NCBI GenBank assembly: GCA_021773635.1
Contig: JAJFJV010000023.1
Location: forward strand, 99,118-163,117
Origin: Gammaproteobacteria bacterium
GTDB taxonomy: Bacteria > Pseudomonadota > Gammaproteobacteria > HK1
Direction: 5' to 3'
DNA length: 64,000 bases
Shown one piece after another: positions 1 to 8,889 of the stretch (the stretch's first letter is position 1; the number at the start of each line of letters is the position of its first letter). The notes beneath the pieces were generated by a model that saw only the letters and a program-made list of their open reading frames with translations, ran no database searches and had not been told where the DNA came from. A program made the position numbers and the translations under genes.

Positions 1-44
1 ACCGTTCCCACTCCGCCGAGGAATCTGATCCGCACTTTTTTCAT
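1..44 (-). CDS. MBL-fold metallo-hydrolase, 5' end only
   Basis: Only the first 14 codons lie in the window. They read MKKVRIRFLGGVGT, the usual N-terminal beta-strand of metallo-beta-lactamase-fold hydrolases of the RNA-processing exonuclease type (typically R-F-L-G-x-x-G-T-V-T-G). A GAGGTGG ribosome-binding site sits just upstream of the ATG at 44. The gene runs off the left edge and is divergent from the TRAP operon. The family assignment rests on this short motif alone. Confidence 0.5.
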   Translation of the reverse strand, partial: MKKVRIRFLGGVGT

Positions 45-235
45 GGCCACCTCGTATCATGCAAGCACGCGTTTCACCTGTAAGTCTAGCTTCGAATGAC
101 AAGGTGGAGGGAAATATAGGTATGTGATGAATTTAATGCTATAACTTGTGTCAGTGAGTTTTAACTGAATGGTGATTTGCCAGCGCCATCAGGTCCACGG
201 AAAGTCTTGAACACCACAAGAATAGGGGAACACTC

Positions 236-1243
236 ATGCGCCACCTTTACCTCCTTCGCTACCTCACCACCTGCCTGTCCCTTGTCATCGCAATCGGCCT
301 GATAGCCACCCCGATTGCCCAGGCCAAAGAAATCGTCATCAAGTTCAGCCATGTCACCAGTGGCAAAAAACATCCCAAATATCTCGCTGCCGAAGAGTTT
401 GCCAAGCGTGTCAACGAGCGCCTGGCGGGCAAGGTCCGTGTGGAGGTCTATCCGGGTGGCCAGCTCTTTAACGACAAGGCCGTTCTTATTGAGCTCATCA
501 AGGGGAAATCGGTACAGATGGCTGCGCCCTCGCTCTCCAAGTTCGAGGCCATCACCAAAAAATTCCGCATCTTCGATCTGCCTTTCCTGTTTAACGATAT
601 CAATGCGGTCAATGCCTTCCAGGGGTCTACACACGGCAAGGCCCTGCTCCGCTCCATGGAGAAAAAAGGCATTCTCGGACTTGCTTACTGGCATAACGGC
701 ATGAAGCAGATGTCCGCCAATAAACCGCTGATCAAACCGGCGGATGCCAAGGGCCTGAAGTTCCGTGTTCAGCAGTCCGATGTGCTGGTGGCCCAGTTCA
801 AACAGTTGGGTGCCACTCCTCAAAAGATGGCCTTCAAGGAAGTGTACGGCGCACTCCAGACTGGCGTCGTCGATGGTCAGGAGAACACTTGGTCTAACAT
901 CTACTCGAAGAAGTTTTTTGAGGTCCAGAATGGTGTGACCGAAACCGACCACGGAGTTATCGATTACGCGGTCATCGTTTCCAAACGCTTCTGGAGCAAA
1001 CTACCCAAGGACATCCGAACAGAGCTGAACGCCATCATGGCGGAGGTCACCTCTGACCGGAACGGCATGGCCCGCAGCCTGAATCTGGAGAACCGCCAGA
1101 AGATCCTGGATGCCAGCAGTACCATCAACACCCTCAGCAAGGCGCAGCGTGAAGCCTGGCGCCAAGCCATGAAGCCGGTGTGGAATCAGTTCGCCGACCA
1201 GATTGGGCATGACCTGCTGAAAGCAGCCCAGTCCGCGAAATAA
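236..1243 (+). CDS. dctP: TRAP transporter substrate-binding protein DctP
   Basis: Periplasmic solute receptor of a tripartite ATP-independent transporter; it captures an organic acid and hands it to the membrane subunits. The 335-aa protein has a signal peptide (residues 1-30, cleavage after IAQA), then the DctP fold. R177 in GLKFRVQQSD matches the conserved arginine that binds the ligand carboxylate, and VVDGQENTW (211-219) is the family signature. dctQ and dctM follow at once, so all three parts of the transporter are present. The ligand cannot be read from sequence; C4-dicarboxylates or other 2-oxo/hydroxy acids are typical. Confidence 0.93.
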   Translation: MRHLYLLRYLTTCLSLVIAIGLIATPIAQAKEIVIKFSHVTSGKKHPKYLAAEEFAKRVNERLAGKVRVEVYPGGQLFNDKAVLIELIKGKSVQMAAPSLSKFEAITKKFRIFDLPFLFNDINAVNAFQGSTHGKALLRSMEKKGILGLAYWHNGMKQMSANKPLIKPADAKGLKFRVQQSDVLVAQFKQLGATPQKMAFKEVYGALQTGVVDGQENTWSNIYSKKFFEVQNGVTETDHGVIDYAVIVSKRFWSKLPKDIRTELNAIMAEVTSDRNGMARSLNLENRQKILDASSTINTLSKAQREAWRQAMKPVWNQFADQIGHDLLKAAQSAK

Positions 1244-1246
1244 TGA

Positions 1247-1855
1247 TTGGCATTCACACTACCCGTTCCAGGCAACTGGACTAAGCGGTTGTCCGGGCTT
1301 GTAGCCTTTCTGCACCGCCTGGAGGAAGGCATCCTCGCCTTCCTCCTCGCGGCCATGGCGCTGGTGACCTTTGGTCAAGTCGTGGCCCGCTACCTGTTCA
1401 ATACCGGCGCCATCTGGGCACTGGAACTTACCTCCTTTCTGTTTGCCTGGCTGGTCATCCTCGGCATGGCTTACGGCGTGCGTATCCATTCCCATATCGG
1501 TGTAGACGCCTTCATCAAGCTGTTCGACAAACCCAAGCAACGCATCCTGGGGTTGATCGCGATCCTGGCAGGACTGGCCTATGCCGTGCTGCTGCTATAC
1601 GGCTCCTGGGAACAGACCTTTGGCATCATCTACGAATATGAAATTGAAGCAGAGGATCTGAAGATCCCGCTCTGGATTCCGCTCAGCGTACTGATAATCG
1701 GTTTTTCCACCATGATCGTGCGCCTGATGCTGATCGCCTGGCGCGTGATCATGCTGGGCGAGTCGCCCGAGCTGATTGCCGATGAAAGTCGTGAAGCCGT
1801 CGAGCAATTCGAGGAAGCCGAAGACGAGAGCGAACAACAGGAGCCAAAAGCATGA
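1247..1855 (+). CDS. dctQ: TRAP transporter small permease DctQ
   Basis: Small membrane subunit of the TRAP transporter, 202 aa, with about four transmembrane helices and the DctQ pattern VVARYLFN...WALELTSFLFAW near residues 44-70. The best start is a TTG four bases after the dctP stop; an ATG at 1243 is in another frame and stops quickly, and the next in-frame ATG would remove part of the first helix. The C-terminus is a highly acidic cytoplasmic tail rich in Glu (roughly 175-202). It overlaps dctM by four bases (ATGA), so translation is probably coupled. Confidence 0.9.
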   Translation: MAFTLPVPGNWTKRLSGLVAFLHRLEEGILAFLLAAMALVTFGQVVARYLFNTGAIWALELTSFLFAWLVILGMAYGVRIHSHIGVDAFIKLFDKPKQRILGLIAILAGLAYAVLLLYGSWEQTFGIIYEYEIEAEDLKIPLWIPLSVLIIGFSTMIVRLMLIAWRVIMLGESPELIADESREAVEQFEEAEDESEQQEPKA

Positions 1856-3213
1856 CCATTGCCTTCCTGTTCATTGCGTTGTTTTCACTACTCTTTATCG
1901 GTGCTCCTATCGCTGTTGCCCTCGGGCTTTCCAGCGTCTCTACCATGCTCTTTTTCGCCGATGACGACCTGGCCTCCCTGGCCGGCAAGCTCTTCGACAC
2001 CATGCACCACTACACGCTGATGGCGATTCCCTTCTTCGTCCTGTCATCGGCCTTTCTGTCCACCGGAGGTGTCGCACGCCGGCTAATCCGTTTCGCCACC
2101 AATATCGTCGGGCATCTTCCCGGCGGTCTGGCCATGGCCAGCGTTGTCGCCTGTATCCTGTTTGCTGCCGTCTCCGGCTCATCACCGGCTACGGTGGTAG
2201 CCATCGGCTCCATCGTCATCGTAGGGATGGTAAAGGCGGGCTACAGTCAGGATTTCGCGGCAGGCCTGATCGCTAATGCGGGCACCCTCGGCATTCTGAT
2301 TCCGCCGTCCATCGTCATGGTGGTCTATGCGGCGGCAACCGAGGTTTCAGTGGGCCGTATGTTCATGGCGGGCGTCATTCCAGGCATCGTCGCGGGAGCG
2401 ATGCTGATGATCACTATCTACATCATCGCCCGGATCAAACATCTGCCACGCCAGCCCGTACCCACATTCCGCGAATTTCGTGAGTCTTTTACTGACGCCA
2501 TCTGGGGCCTGTTCCTCATTATCATCATTCTTGGTGGCATCTATGGCGGCATTTTTACCCCCACCGAAGCGGCTGCGGTAGCGGCGGTGTATGCCTATTT
2601 CATCGCAATTTTCGTATACAAGGATATCGGCCCGCTGAAAGAGGGCGCACCACGGCTTCCCCCGCACAAACTGGCGGTCCAGGTTTTCATTCACGAAGAC
2701 ATCGTGAAAACCCTGCTGGATGCAGCCCGTGTGACCATCATGCTGATGTTCATCATCGCTAACGCGATGCTGTTCGCTCACGTACTGACGGCCGAGCGCA
2801 TTCCCCATGCCATCACCGAATTAATCGTTGGCGCGGGTCTTGGGCCTATCTCCTTCCTGCTCATCGTCAACCTGATCCTGATTCTGGCCGGCGACTTTAT
2901 GGAGCCCTCCGCGATCCTGCTCATCATGGCGCCGATCCTGTTTCCCATTGCGGTCCGACTCGGTATCGACCCTATCCACCTCGGCATCATCATGGTGGTC
3001 AACATGGAGATTGGCATGGTCACCCCACCGGTTGGCCTCAACCTCTTTGTCACCGCCAGCATCACCAATATGTCCCTTGTGCGGGTACTCAAGGCGGCTG
3101 TACCGTGGATGAGCATCCTGTTGGTCTTCCTCGGAATCGTGACCTATGTACCCATCTTGTCTACCTGGCTACCCAACATGCTGATGGGCCCGGAGATAGT
3201 CAGCCCGCAGTAA
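1852..3213 (+). CDS. dctM: TRAP transporter large permease DctM
   Basis: Large membrane subunit that carries the ion-coupled transport step. The 453-aa protein is hydrophobic throughout with about 12 predicted helices, and has the DctM hallmarks FAAVSGSSPATVVAIG, NAGTLGILIPPSI and MEIGMVTPPVGLNLFV. Length is slightly above the usual 425-440 aa because of a loop near residues 260-285. It is the last gene of dctPQM; the next gene, arsR, has its own operator. Confidence 0.94.
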   Translation: MTIAFLFIALFSLLFIGAPIAVALGLSSVSTMLFFADDDLASLAGKLFDTMHHYTLMAIPFFVLSSAFLSTGGVARRLIRFATNIVGHLPGGLAMASVVACILFAAVSGSSPATVVAIGSIVIVGMVKAGYSQDFAAGLIANAGTLGILIPPSIVMVVYAAATEVSVGRMFMAGVIPGIVAGAMLMITIYIIARIKHLPRQPVPTFREFRESFTDAIWGLFLIIIILGGIYGGIFTPTEAAAVAAVYAYFIAIFVYKDIGPLKEGAPRLPPHKLAVQVFIHEDIVKTLLDAARVTIMLMFIIANAMLFAHVLTAERIPHAITELIVGAGLGPISFLLIVNLILILAGDFMEPSAILLIMAPILFPIAVRLGIDPIHLGIIMVVNMEIGMVTPPVGLNLFVTASITNMSLVRVLKAAVPWMSILLVFLGIVTYVPILSTWLPNMLMGPEIVSPQ

Positions 3214-3257
3214 TACCGGTCCGCCACAGGCAATCACCTCAACATACGCTTGAACGC

Positions 3258-3277
3258 ATATACGGATTCACGTATAT
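3258..3277. promoter_or_regulatory. ArsR operator (inverted repeat)
   Basis: A perfect 7-bp inverted repeat, ATATACG and CGTATAT separated by gattca, lies 8 bp before the preferred arsR ATG at 3286. This size and AT-rich symmetry fit ArsR/SmtB operators, and the position suggests autoregulation of arsR and the genes behind it. It also argues against the longer reading frame starting at 3250, which would put the operator inside the coding region. Confidence 0.6.
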
Positions 3278-3285
3278 TCTCCGGC

Positions 3286-3639
3286 ATGCGCCCTGAAGCC
3301 GACCTGTTCTTTCGCATGATTTCCGACAGCACCCGCCTGCGCGCGCTGATGTTGCTTCAGCGTGAGGGCGAGCTCTGCGTTTGCGAGCTAACCCACGCCC
3401 TGGGGATGTCCCAACCAAAAATCTCACGCCATCTGGCCCGCCTGCGCGAATCCGGCATCCTGCTCGGGCAACGCACCGGGCAGTGGATTTACTATCGAAT
3501 CAATCCGGAGCTACCGGCCTGGGAACTGGCCGTCCTGAAACACACGCTTACGGGCGTTGTCGATTCCCTGCCATATACCTCCGATCATCACAAACTCGAG
3601 GCCATGCCCAATCGGCCGGTTGCGCGTATTTGCGCCTGA
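3286..3639 (+). CDS. arsR: ArsR-family metalloregulator
   Basis: Winged-helix repressor of 117 aa that should leave DNA when it binds arsenite or a related metalloid. The recognition region holds ELCVCEL (C31, C33), the classic As(III)-binding cysteine pair of the ArsR alpha-3 type, followed by the HTH MSQPKISRHLARLRESGIL (41-59). The start is taken at 3286, just behind the inverted-repeat operator. The following ArsI-like gene on the same strand supports an arsenic role. A third thiolate position cannot be assigned with certainty. Confidence 0.88.
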   Translation: MRPEADLFFRMISDSTRLRALMLLQREGELCVCELTHALGMSQPKISRHLARLRESGILLGQRTGQWIYYRINPELPAWELAVLKHTLTGVVDSLPYTSDHHKLEAMPNRPVARICA

Positions 3640-3665
3640 TTTCATCACCAAGAAAGAGAGCCATA

Positions 3666-4103
3666 ATGTCCCGTCTACACATCCATATTTCCGTCGATAC
3701 ACTCGATTCCAGTATCCAGTTTTACTCCGCCCTGTTTGGTTCCGAGCCCAGCGTGCTGAAGGGTGATTACGCCAAATGGGATCTTCAGGAACCCGCCGTC
3801 AACTTCGCCATATCCGCACGCGGCAAAAAGGCCGGACTGGATCACGTGGGTATCCAAACCGGCTCGGACGAGGAATTGGCCACGGTACAAGCACGGCTTG
3901 ATGCGGCCGGCATCTCTGGCCTTTCCCAGGATGGCACCTGCTGCTACGCCAGTTCACAGAAATACTGGAGCGTCGATCCTCAGGGAATCGCCTGGGAGGC
4001 TTTCCACACCCTGGACTCGATTCCGACATTTAATGATGCCGACACCCAGGCCCCGGAGAACAGTTGCTGCGTACCCGACAGTGCTGCTTCTTGCTGTAGC
4101 TAG
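3666..4103 (+). CDS. arsI: ArsI/CadI-family VOC metalloenzyme (C-As lyase type)
   Basis: Vicinal-oxygen-chelate protein of 145 aa. ArsI enzymes are Fe(II) dioxygenases that cleave the carbon-arsenic bond of trivalent organoarsenicals such as methylarsenite. Candidate metal ligands are H5/H7, H60 (GLDHVGIQ) and E111 (AWEAF); the vicinal pair C92-C93 in DGTCCYAS matches the substrate-binding cysteines of ArsI. Extra Cys pairs at 134-135 and 143-144 form a thiol-rich tail. The ATG at 3666 follows AAGAAAGAGAG. CadI-like members are only known as cadmium-induced, so C-As lyase activity is inferred from the Cys pair and from arsR next door. Confidence 0.82.
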   Translation: MSRLHIHISVDTLDSSIQFYSALFGSEPSVLKGDYAKWDLQEPAVNFAISARGKKAGLDHVGIQTGSDEELATVQARLDAAGISGLSQDGTCCYASSQKYWSVDPQGIAWEAFHTLDSIPTFNDADTQAPENSCCVPDSAASCCS

Positions 4104-4154
4104 CAACCGGTTTCTCTTTCCACCCATGAATCCAATACTTACAGGGGACTCCGC

Positions 4155-5264
4155 ATGAAAGCACGTGCCGCGGTTGCATGGGGGCCTAAGCAGCCCTTGT
4201 CCATAGAAGAGATCGAGGTAGCAGGCCCGAAGGAAGGCGAGGTTTTATTGAAGGTTATCGCCTCCGGAGTCTGCCACACCGATGCCTTTACCCTGTCGGG
4301 AAACGATCCCGAAGGCGCCTTTCCCTGTGTCCTCGGTCATGAAGGCGGTTGTGAGGTGGTGGAGTGCGGTCCGGGGGTCAAGGAATTGAAGCCCGGAGAC
4401 CACGTCATTCCGCTCTACATCCCGGAGTGCGGTGAATGCGAATACTGCCATTCGGATAAAACCAATCTGTGCCAATCCATCGCCTCCACGGTGTGGACCG
4501 GCTATATGCCTGACGGCACCCGACGCTTTTCCCAAAATGGCAAGCCCATTTATCACTACATGGGCTGCTCCACCTTCTCCGAATACACCGTGGTACCCGA
4601 GATCGCCCTGGCAAAAATCAATCCCGCAGCGCCGCTGGAAAAGGTCTGTCTGCTCGGTTGTGGCATCACCACGGGCATTGGCGCGGTATTGAACACCGCC
4701 AAGGTAGAGCCGGGGTCCACCGTTGCAATCTTTGGTCTCGGCGGCATCGGTTTATCAGTGGTTCAGGGCGCGGTGATGGCGAAGGCCGCGCGCATCATCG
4801 TCATCGACACCAACGCAGATAAATTCAAGATGGCCCGCGATCTGGGAGCCACCGACTTCGTCAATCCGCGCGAACTCGATGTCAGCGTCACCGAAGCGGT
4901 GGTCGACATGACCAACGGTGGCGTGGATTATTCCTTCGAATGCATCGGCAACGTCGAGGTAATGAGGGAGGCGCTGGAGTGCTGCCACATGGGTTGGGGT
5001 GTAGCCACCATTATCGGTGTCGCCGGTGCCGGACAGGAAATTCATACCCGCCCCTTCCAGCTGGTAACCGGCCGCACCTGGAAAGGCACCGCCTTCGGCG
5101 GCGTCAAGGGCCGTAGCCAGCTACCTGGCTATGTCGACCGCTATCTGGCTGGCGACATTCAGCTGGATTCCATGATCACCCATACCCTGCCACTGGAAGA
5201 GATCAATACTGCCTTTGACCTGATGCATGCTGGCAAGAGCATCCGCTCGGTCATTATTTTCTAG
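4155..5264 (+). CDS. frmA: S-(hydroxymethyl)glutathione dehydrogenase (class III ADH)
   Basis: Oxidises the spontaneous adduct of formaldehyde and glutathione to S-formylglutathione with NAD+. The 369-aa protein has catalytic zinc ligands C40 and H62-E63 (VLGHEGG), the four structural-zinc cysteines C92, C95, C98 and C106, and the Rossmann motif FGLGGIGLS. The C-terminus [10 protein letters not shown] is the family ending. It lies 51 bp behind arsI and 12 bp before fghA on the same strand, so the formaldehyde pathway is probably co-expressed with the arsenic genes. Confidence 0.96.
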   Translation: MKARAAVAWGPKQPLSIEEIEVAGPKEGEVLLKVIASGVCHTDAFTLSGNDPEGAFPCVLGHEGGCEVVECGPGVKELKPGDHVIPLYIPECGECEYCHSDKTNLCQSIASTVWTGYMPDGTRRFSQNGKPIYHYMGCSTFSEYTVVPEIALAKINPAAPLEKVCLLGCGITTGIGAVLNTAKVEPGSTVAIFGLGGIGLSVVQGAVMAKAARIIVIDTNADKFKMARDLGATDFVNPRELDVSVTEAVVDMTNGGVDYSFECIGNVEVMREALECCHMGWGVATIIGVAGAGQEIHTRPFQLVTGRTWKGTAFGGVKGRSQLPGYVDRYLAGDIQLDSMITHTLPLEEINTAFDLMHAGKSIRSVIIF

Positions 5265-5276
5265 GGTCTGGTCACT

Positions 5277-6113
5277 ATGAAGCAGATAGAGCGAATCAAG
5301 GAGGCCGGAGGCTGGCTGGAGCGTTACGAGCACGAGTCGGAGACGTGTCACTGCCCCATGACCTTCTCGGTATTCCTGCCACCGCGGGCACACAAGGAAA
5401 ACGTACCCGCGGTCTACTGGCTTTCCGGCCTGACCTGCAGCGATGACAACTTCCGCACCAAGGCGGGCGCGCAGCGCTACGCCGCTGAACTGGAGATCGC
5501 CCTAATCATTCCCGATACCAGTCCACGGGGCGACCAGGTTCCGGATGTGGCCGGCCGCTACGATCTCGGTCAGGGGGCAGGTTTCTACCTCAATGCAACC
5601 CGGCAACCCTGGGTCAAACACTATCAGATGTACGATTACATCACCCGCGAGCTACCAGCCCTGGTAGAGCGCTGGTTACCGATAACCCCCGGGCTAAAAT
5701 CCATCAGCGGTCACTCCATGGGTGGACACGGCGCACTCATCGCCGCGTTGCGGGAGGCCGGTGCCTACCGCTCCGTCTCCGCCTTCGCCCCGATTTGCAG
5801 TCCGGTGCATTGCGGCTGGGGGCAAGGCTGCTTCGGTCTCTATCTGGGCGATGACGAAAGTACCTGGAAGGCCTATGACGCGAGTTGCCTGATCGAAGCC
5901 GGTGCAGCGGAGATTCCGCTGTACATCGACCAGGGAACGGCGGATGAATTCCTCTCGGACCAACTGTATCCGGAGCGGCTGGAAAAGGTTTGCAGCGAAC
6001 GGGACTTTCCGCTTCACCTGCGCCGTCAGGAAGGCTACGATCACAGCTATCACTTTATCGCCAGTTTCATTGGCGAACATCTCGCCTACCACGCCGCCGC
6101 GTTACGAGCCTGA
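5277..6113 (+). CDS. fghA: S-formylglutathione hydrolase
   Basis: Serine hydrolase of the esterase D family that hydrolyses S-formylglutathione to formate and glutathione. The nucleophile is S147 in SGHSMGGHGAL, the catalytic His is H256 in YDHSYHF, and the acid is in DQGTADEF (218-225). Length (278 aa) is typical. It starts 12 bp after frmA and completes the glutathione-dependent formaldehyde route. No formate dehydrogenase is seen nearby. Confidence 0.96.
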   Translation: MKQIERIKEAGGWLERYEHESETCHCPMTFSVFLPPRAHKENVPAVYWLSGLTCSDDNFRTKAGAQRYAAELEIALIIPDTSPRGDQVPDVAGRYDLGQGAGFYLNATRQPWVKHYQMYDYITRELPALVERWLPITPGLKSISGHSMGGHGALIAALREAGAYRSVSAFAPICSPVHCGWGQGCFGLYLGDDESTWKAYDASCLIEAGAAEIPLYIDQGTADEFLSDQLYPERLEKVCSERDFPLHLRRQEGYDHSYHFIASFIGEHLAYHAAALRA

Positions 6114-6172
6114 GCAAGCCAGAGGGTACGGCTCCGCCCGGGGATGGGCAGAATCAAATAAGGTTGCCGGCC

Positions 6173-7426
6173 ATGGAAAAAAAATTCTCCTGGGGCATGA
6201 CCCTGCCCGCTATCGTGCTGACCGTAGCCGGGTTTCTGCTGGCCTATCAGTTCGTCGACCCGGCGCCACCCAACCGGTTTATCCTCTCTACTGGCTCAGC
6301 GGGCGGGGCCTACCAGGCCTTTGCCCAGCGTTACCGGGACATCCTGGCAACGCGCGGTATTGAGGTCGTCCTGCAACCCAGCGCCGGCTCGGTAGAAAAC
6401 CTGGAGCGACTACGCGCGGGTGAGGCGGATGCCGCTCTGGTACAGGGGGGTGTAGACAGCACGGATGGTGGTGACTTACTCGCACTTGGCAGCCTTTATC
6501 TGGAACCCCTGTGGATATTTCACCGCGCGGAGAATATCAAAGTCCTGCCCGACCTCATCGGCAAACGGTTGGCAGTAGGCCCGCCCGGCAGCGGCACCCG
6601 TGCCCTGGCCCTGCGCCTGCTGGAAGATAACGATCTGCTCGCTGAAATGGCCCTGCAACCTCTAGGTGGTGAGGCCGCACACAAGGCCCTGGTCGCCGGA
6701 GAGATAGATGCCGCATTCTTCGTCGCCTCACCGCAAGCCCCCCTCATTCGCACTCTGCTGCAGGACCGAAATCTCACGCTCTTCAGCTTCCAGCGTGCCG
6801 AGGCCTACACCCGGCGCCTGCGCTACCTGTCCAGCATAACCTTGCCGCGTGGCATGGTAGACATGGCAGGGGATCTTCCGGCTGAAGACAAAACCCTGGT
6901 CGCAGCGACCGCCAACCTCATAGTTCATCCGGACCTGCATCCCGCGCTGCAACAAATCCTGCTGCAAACGGCCAGCGAAGTACATCGGGGAGGCGGTTGG
7001 TTTGAGCGCGCGGGAACATTCCCCAATGCGGACTTTGCGGAATATCCGGTCAGCCCCGAGGCGCGCCGTTTCTACAAGTACGGCCCGCCGCTATTGCAGC
7101 GCTACATGCCCTTCTGGGCCGCCACCCTGCTCGATCGCCTGAAGGTGATGCTGCTGCCACTGCTGATGCTGATGATCCCGCTGATCAAGGTCATGCCGCC
7201 GCTGTACACCTGGCGAATGCGCTCACGCATTTATCGCTGGTACCAGTCATTGCTCCAGATCGACCTGGAAAGCGCAGAAGAGAAAGCCGACAGCGCTGCC
7301 CTGGCGCAACGTGCGGAGGCATTGGAGCAGGAGGTGGCCAAGGTACATGTCCCACTATCCTTTGCCGGCCAACTGTACGATCTGCGCCAGCATATCGATT
7401 TGGTAAAGCGCCGGCTGCGCCGTTAA
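6173..7426 (+). CDS. TAXI-family TRAP receptor with C-terminal membrane anchor
   Basis: Solute receptor of the TAXI type, 417 aa from the ATG at 6173. An N-terminal hydrophobic segment (about 8-27) is followed by the binding fold, with FILSTGSAGGAYQAFA near 35-50 and VGPPGSGTRALALRLL mid-protein. Unlike simple secreted receptors it ends with a strong transmembrane helix (LLPLLMLMIPLIKV) and a charged coiled-coil tail. No TAXI permease (DctQM fusion) is nearby; dctQM upstream belong with the DctP receptor. Its stop overlaps the stop of the convergent DUF4139 gene by four bases. Confidence 0.82.
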   Translation: MEKKFSWGMTLPAIVLTVAGFLLAYQFVDPAPPNRFILSTGSAGGAYQAFAQRYRDILATRGIEVVLQPSAGSVENLERLRAGEADAALVQGGVDSTDGGDLLALGSLYLEPLWIFHRAENIKVLPDLIGKRLAVGPPGSGTRALALRLLEDNDLLAEMALQPLGGEAAHKALVAGEIDAAFFVASPQAPLIRTLLQDRNLTLFSFQRAEAYTRRLRYLSSITLPRGMVDMAGDLPAEDKTLVAATANLIVHPDLHPALQQILLQTASEVHRGGGWFERAGTFPNADFAEYPVSPEARRFYKYGPPLLQRYMPFWAATLLDRLKVMLLPLLMLMIPLIKVMPPLYTWRMRSRIYRWYQSLLQIDLESAEEKADSAALAQRAEALEQEVAKVHVPLSFAGQLYDLRQHIDLVKRRLRR

Positions 7427-8889
7427 TAACGCGGCCGCCGCACCTTGGCGCGGGTGATTTTTAGCTCATTCTGCTTACTGTTACGCCCTTTTCGGGTAAG
7501 CACCTCATAGAGCAGGCTGCGGCTTTTTCCGGCTGCCAGCGAGGTAGAGAACTCCACCGTCCGGAAATCGTGCCTTTTGGCATCCAGTGCACTGCGGAAC
7601 TCCGCATCTCCCGGAAAATCACGGCGAATCTCCACCGTGATCGGTTTGCCACTGTAATTACGAATGCGCCGCGCATACACCACGCGTTCATCCCAGCCCA
7701 CCACCTTGCCATTGCGGTCAGACACGCGCCGGCCATCCCCGACCCTGCGATAGGTGCTGGACTTCGATAGCTTGAGCCAGATGTTCTCGCGCGAGCTTTT
7801 CAGCTTCTGCAATTCAAACAGGACCCGTTGATCTGCACCCAGATTGATCTCGATACGATCGCCGATGGGCACGTATTTGAGTGTCCGGGTAGCGAGATAA
7901 CTCAGACCATCCCGGCCGTTGTCACGGAAAACCGTCACCTTGCCATTGGGTAGCGGCGTAGTGCCCAGCCCGGAGGGCTGGTCGTTACGCAGCAGATAAA
8001 GTCGTGCCAACTGCCCACCGTACTGTCGTGGTCGATAACGGTAGCGAATTTCAAAAGGCACATTGGTACCATCAAAGCTGCGCAGGCGCTTGGACCAGCC
8101 CTCGGGAATGGTCTCCTTGCCCTCAATGGTATAGATAAAGTACTCGCTCAAACCCTCCTTGATAATCTCCTTGGGCTGGCTGGGCGCTGACAACTCTGCC
8201 ACCGCATCCTGAGCCATCAACGCCCCCTTGGCCGCACGATAACGCAATTCATTCTTGCGTTTGGCGTCCATGCGTCCCACGGCCCGCACCGGAATATTGG
8301 CGAGTTGGGCAATTTTCTCCACCAGATTCAGGGAGCCCACCACCACGCGCACCTGGGCATCGCGATAGTCCTCTCCGGAATTATTGAATACGCGCACGAA
8401 TCCCTCGATACGCATACGCTTTTCATCGGCTCCGGCCACCATCAGATAATCCGCTGACCAGGTGATTCCCGAGGTGAAATAGCTGATCTCAACCGACACC
8501 TCGCCATCCACCTTGCTCTTGACGTTCCAGTAGAGCATTTGCGGCTTGTCATGGGGAAAGGTCGTATCCAGCACCACCATACGACCGTCGTGAGACGGGA
8601 AACGCATTTCAACCGAAGTGGGATCGATGAGCGTATTGGCCCAGCTGAACTGCAGGCTGTTTACCCCCTTTTTGAAGCTCACCACCCGGGTCTCACGCAC
8701 CAGGGTCAGATCCTCAGAGTTGTAGATCGTGAGCTGCACCGTATCCCGCTTGGGCACCGTGGAAAGATCTACATTTTTCGCCCAACCCGGCACCGCCGCA
8801 AGCATGCAAAATGCCAGCGCAAGCGCCATCTGAACAAGCCGACCAAACACTGGCACGCCCCTCATCTTCACACTCTGACTACCATTCAT
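7423..8889 (-). CDS. DUF4139-like secreted protein (second of a tandem pair)
   Basis: Secreted beta-rich protein of unknown function, up to 488 aa. A signal peptide ends near the AVPGWA region. The body holds a segment resembling DUF4139 (TSGITWSADYLMVA; YRYRPRQYGG). It shares the pattern G-x-N-x-x-x-F-S-W-A-N-T-x-I-D with the gene upstream, so the two are paralogues. The ATG at 8889 overlaps the upstream stop by 11 bp; an in-frame ATG at 8865 has a better ribosome-binding site (GAGTGTGAAG) and may be the true start. No catalytic motif is seen. Confidence 0.7.
   Translation of the reverse strand: MNGSQSVKMRGVPVFGRLVQMALALAFCMLAAVPGWAKNVDLSTVPKRDTVQLTIYNSEDLTLVRETRVVSFKKGVNSLQFSWANTLIDPTSVEMRFPSHDGRMVVLDTTFPHDKPQMLYWNVKSKVDGEVSVEISYFTSGITWSADYLMVAGADEKRMRIEGFVRVFNNSGEDYRDAQVRVVVGSLNLVEKIAQLANIPVRAVGRMDAKRKNELRYRAAKGALMAQDAVAELSAPSQPKEIIKEGLSEYFIYTIEGKETIPEGWSKRLRSFDGTNVPFEIRYRYRPRQYGGQLARLYLLRNDQPSGLGTTPLPNGKVTVFRDNGRDGLSYLATRTLKYVPIGDRIEINLGADQRVLFELQKLKSSRENIWLKLSKSSTYRRVGDGRRVSDRNGKVVGWDERVVYARRIRNYSGKPITVEIRRDFPGDAEFRSALDAKRHDFRTVEFSTSLAAGKSRSLLYEVLTRKGRNSKQNELKITRAKVRRPRY

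Noticed and set aside
161..952. Long minus-strand frame over the dctP gene
   Set aside because: Shadow of the clearly conserved DctP reading frame; its translation has no recognisable family.
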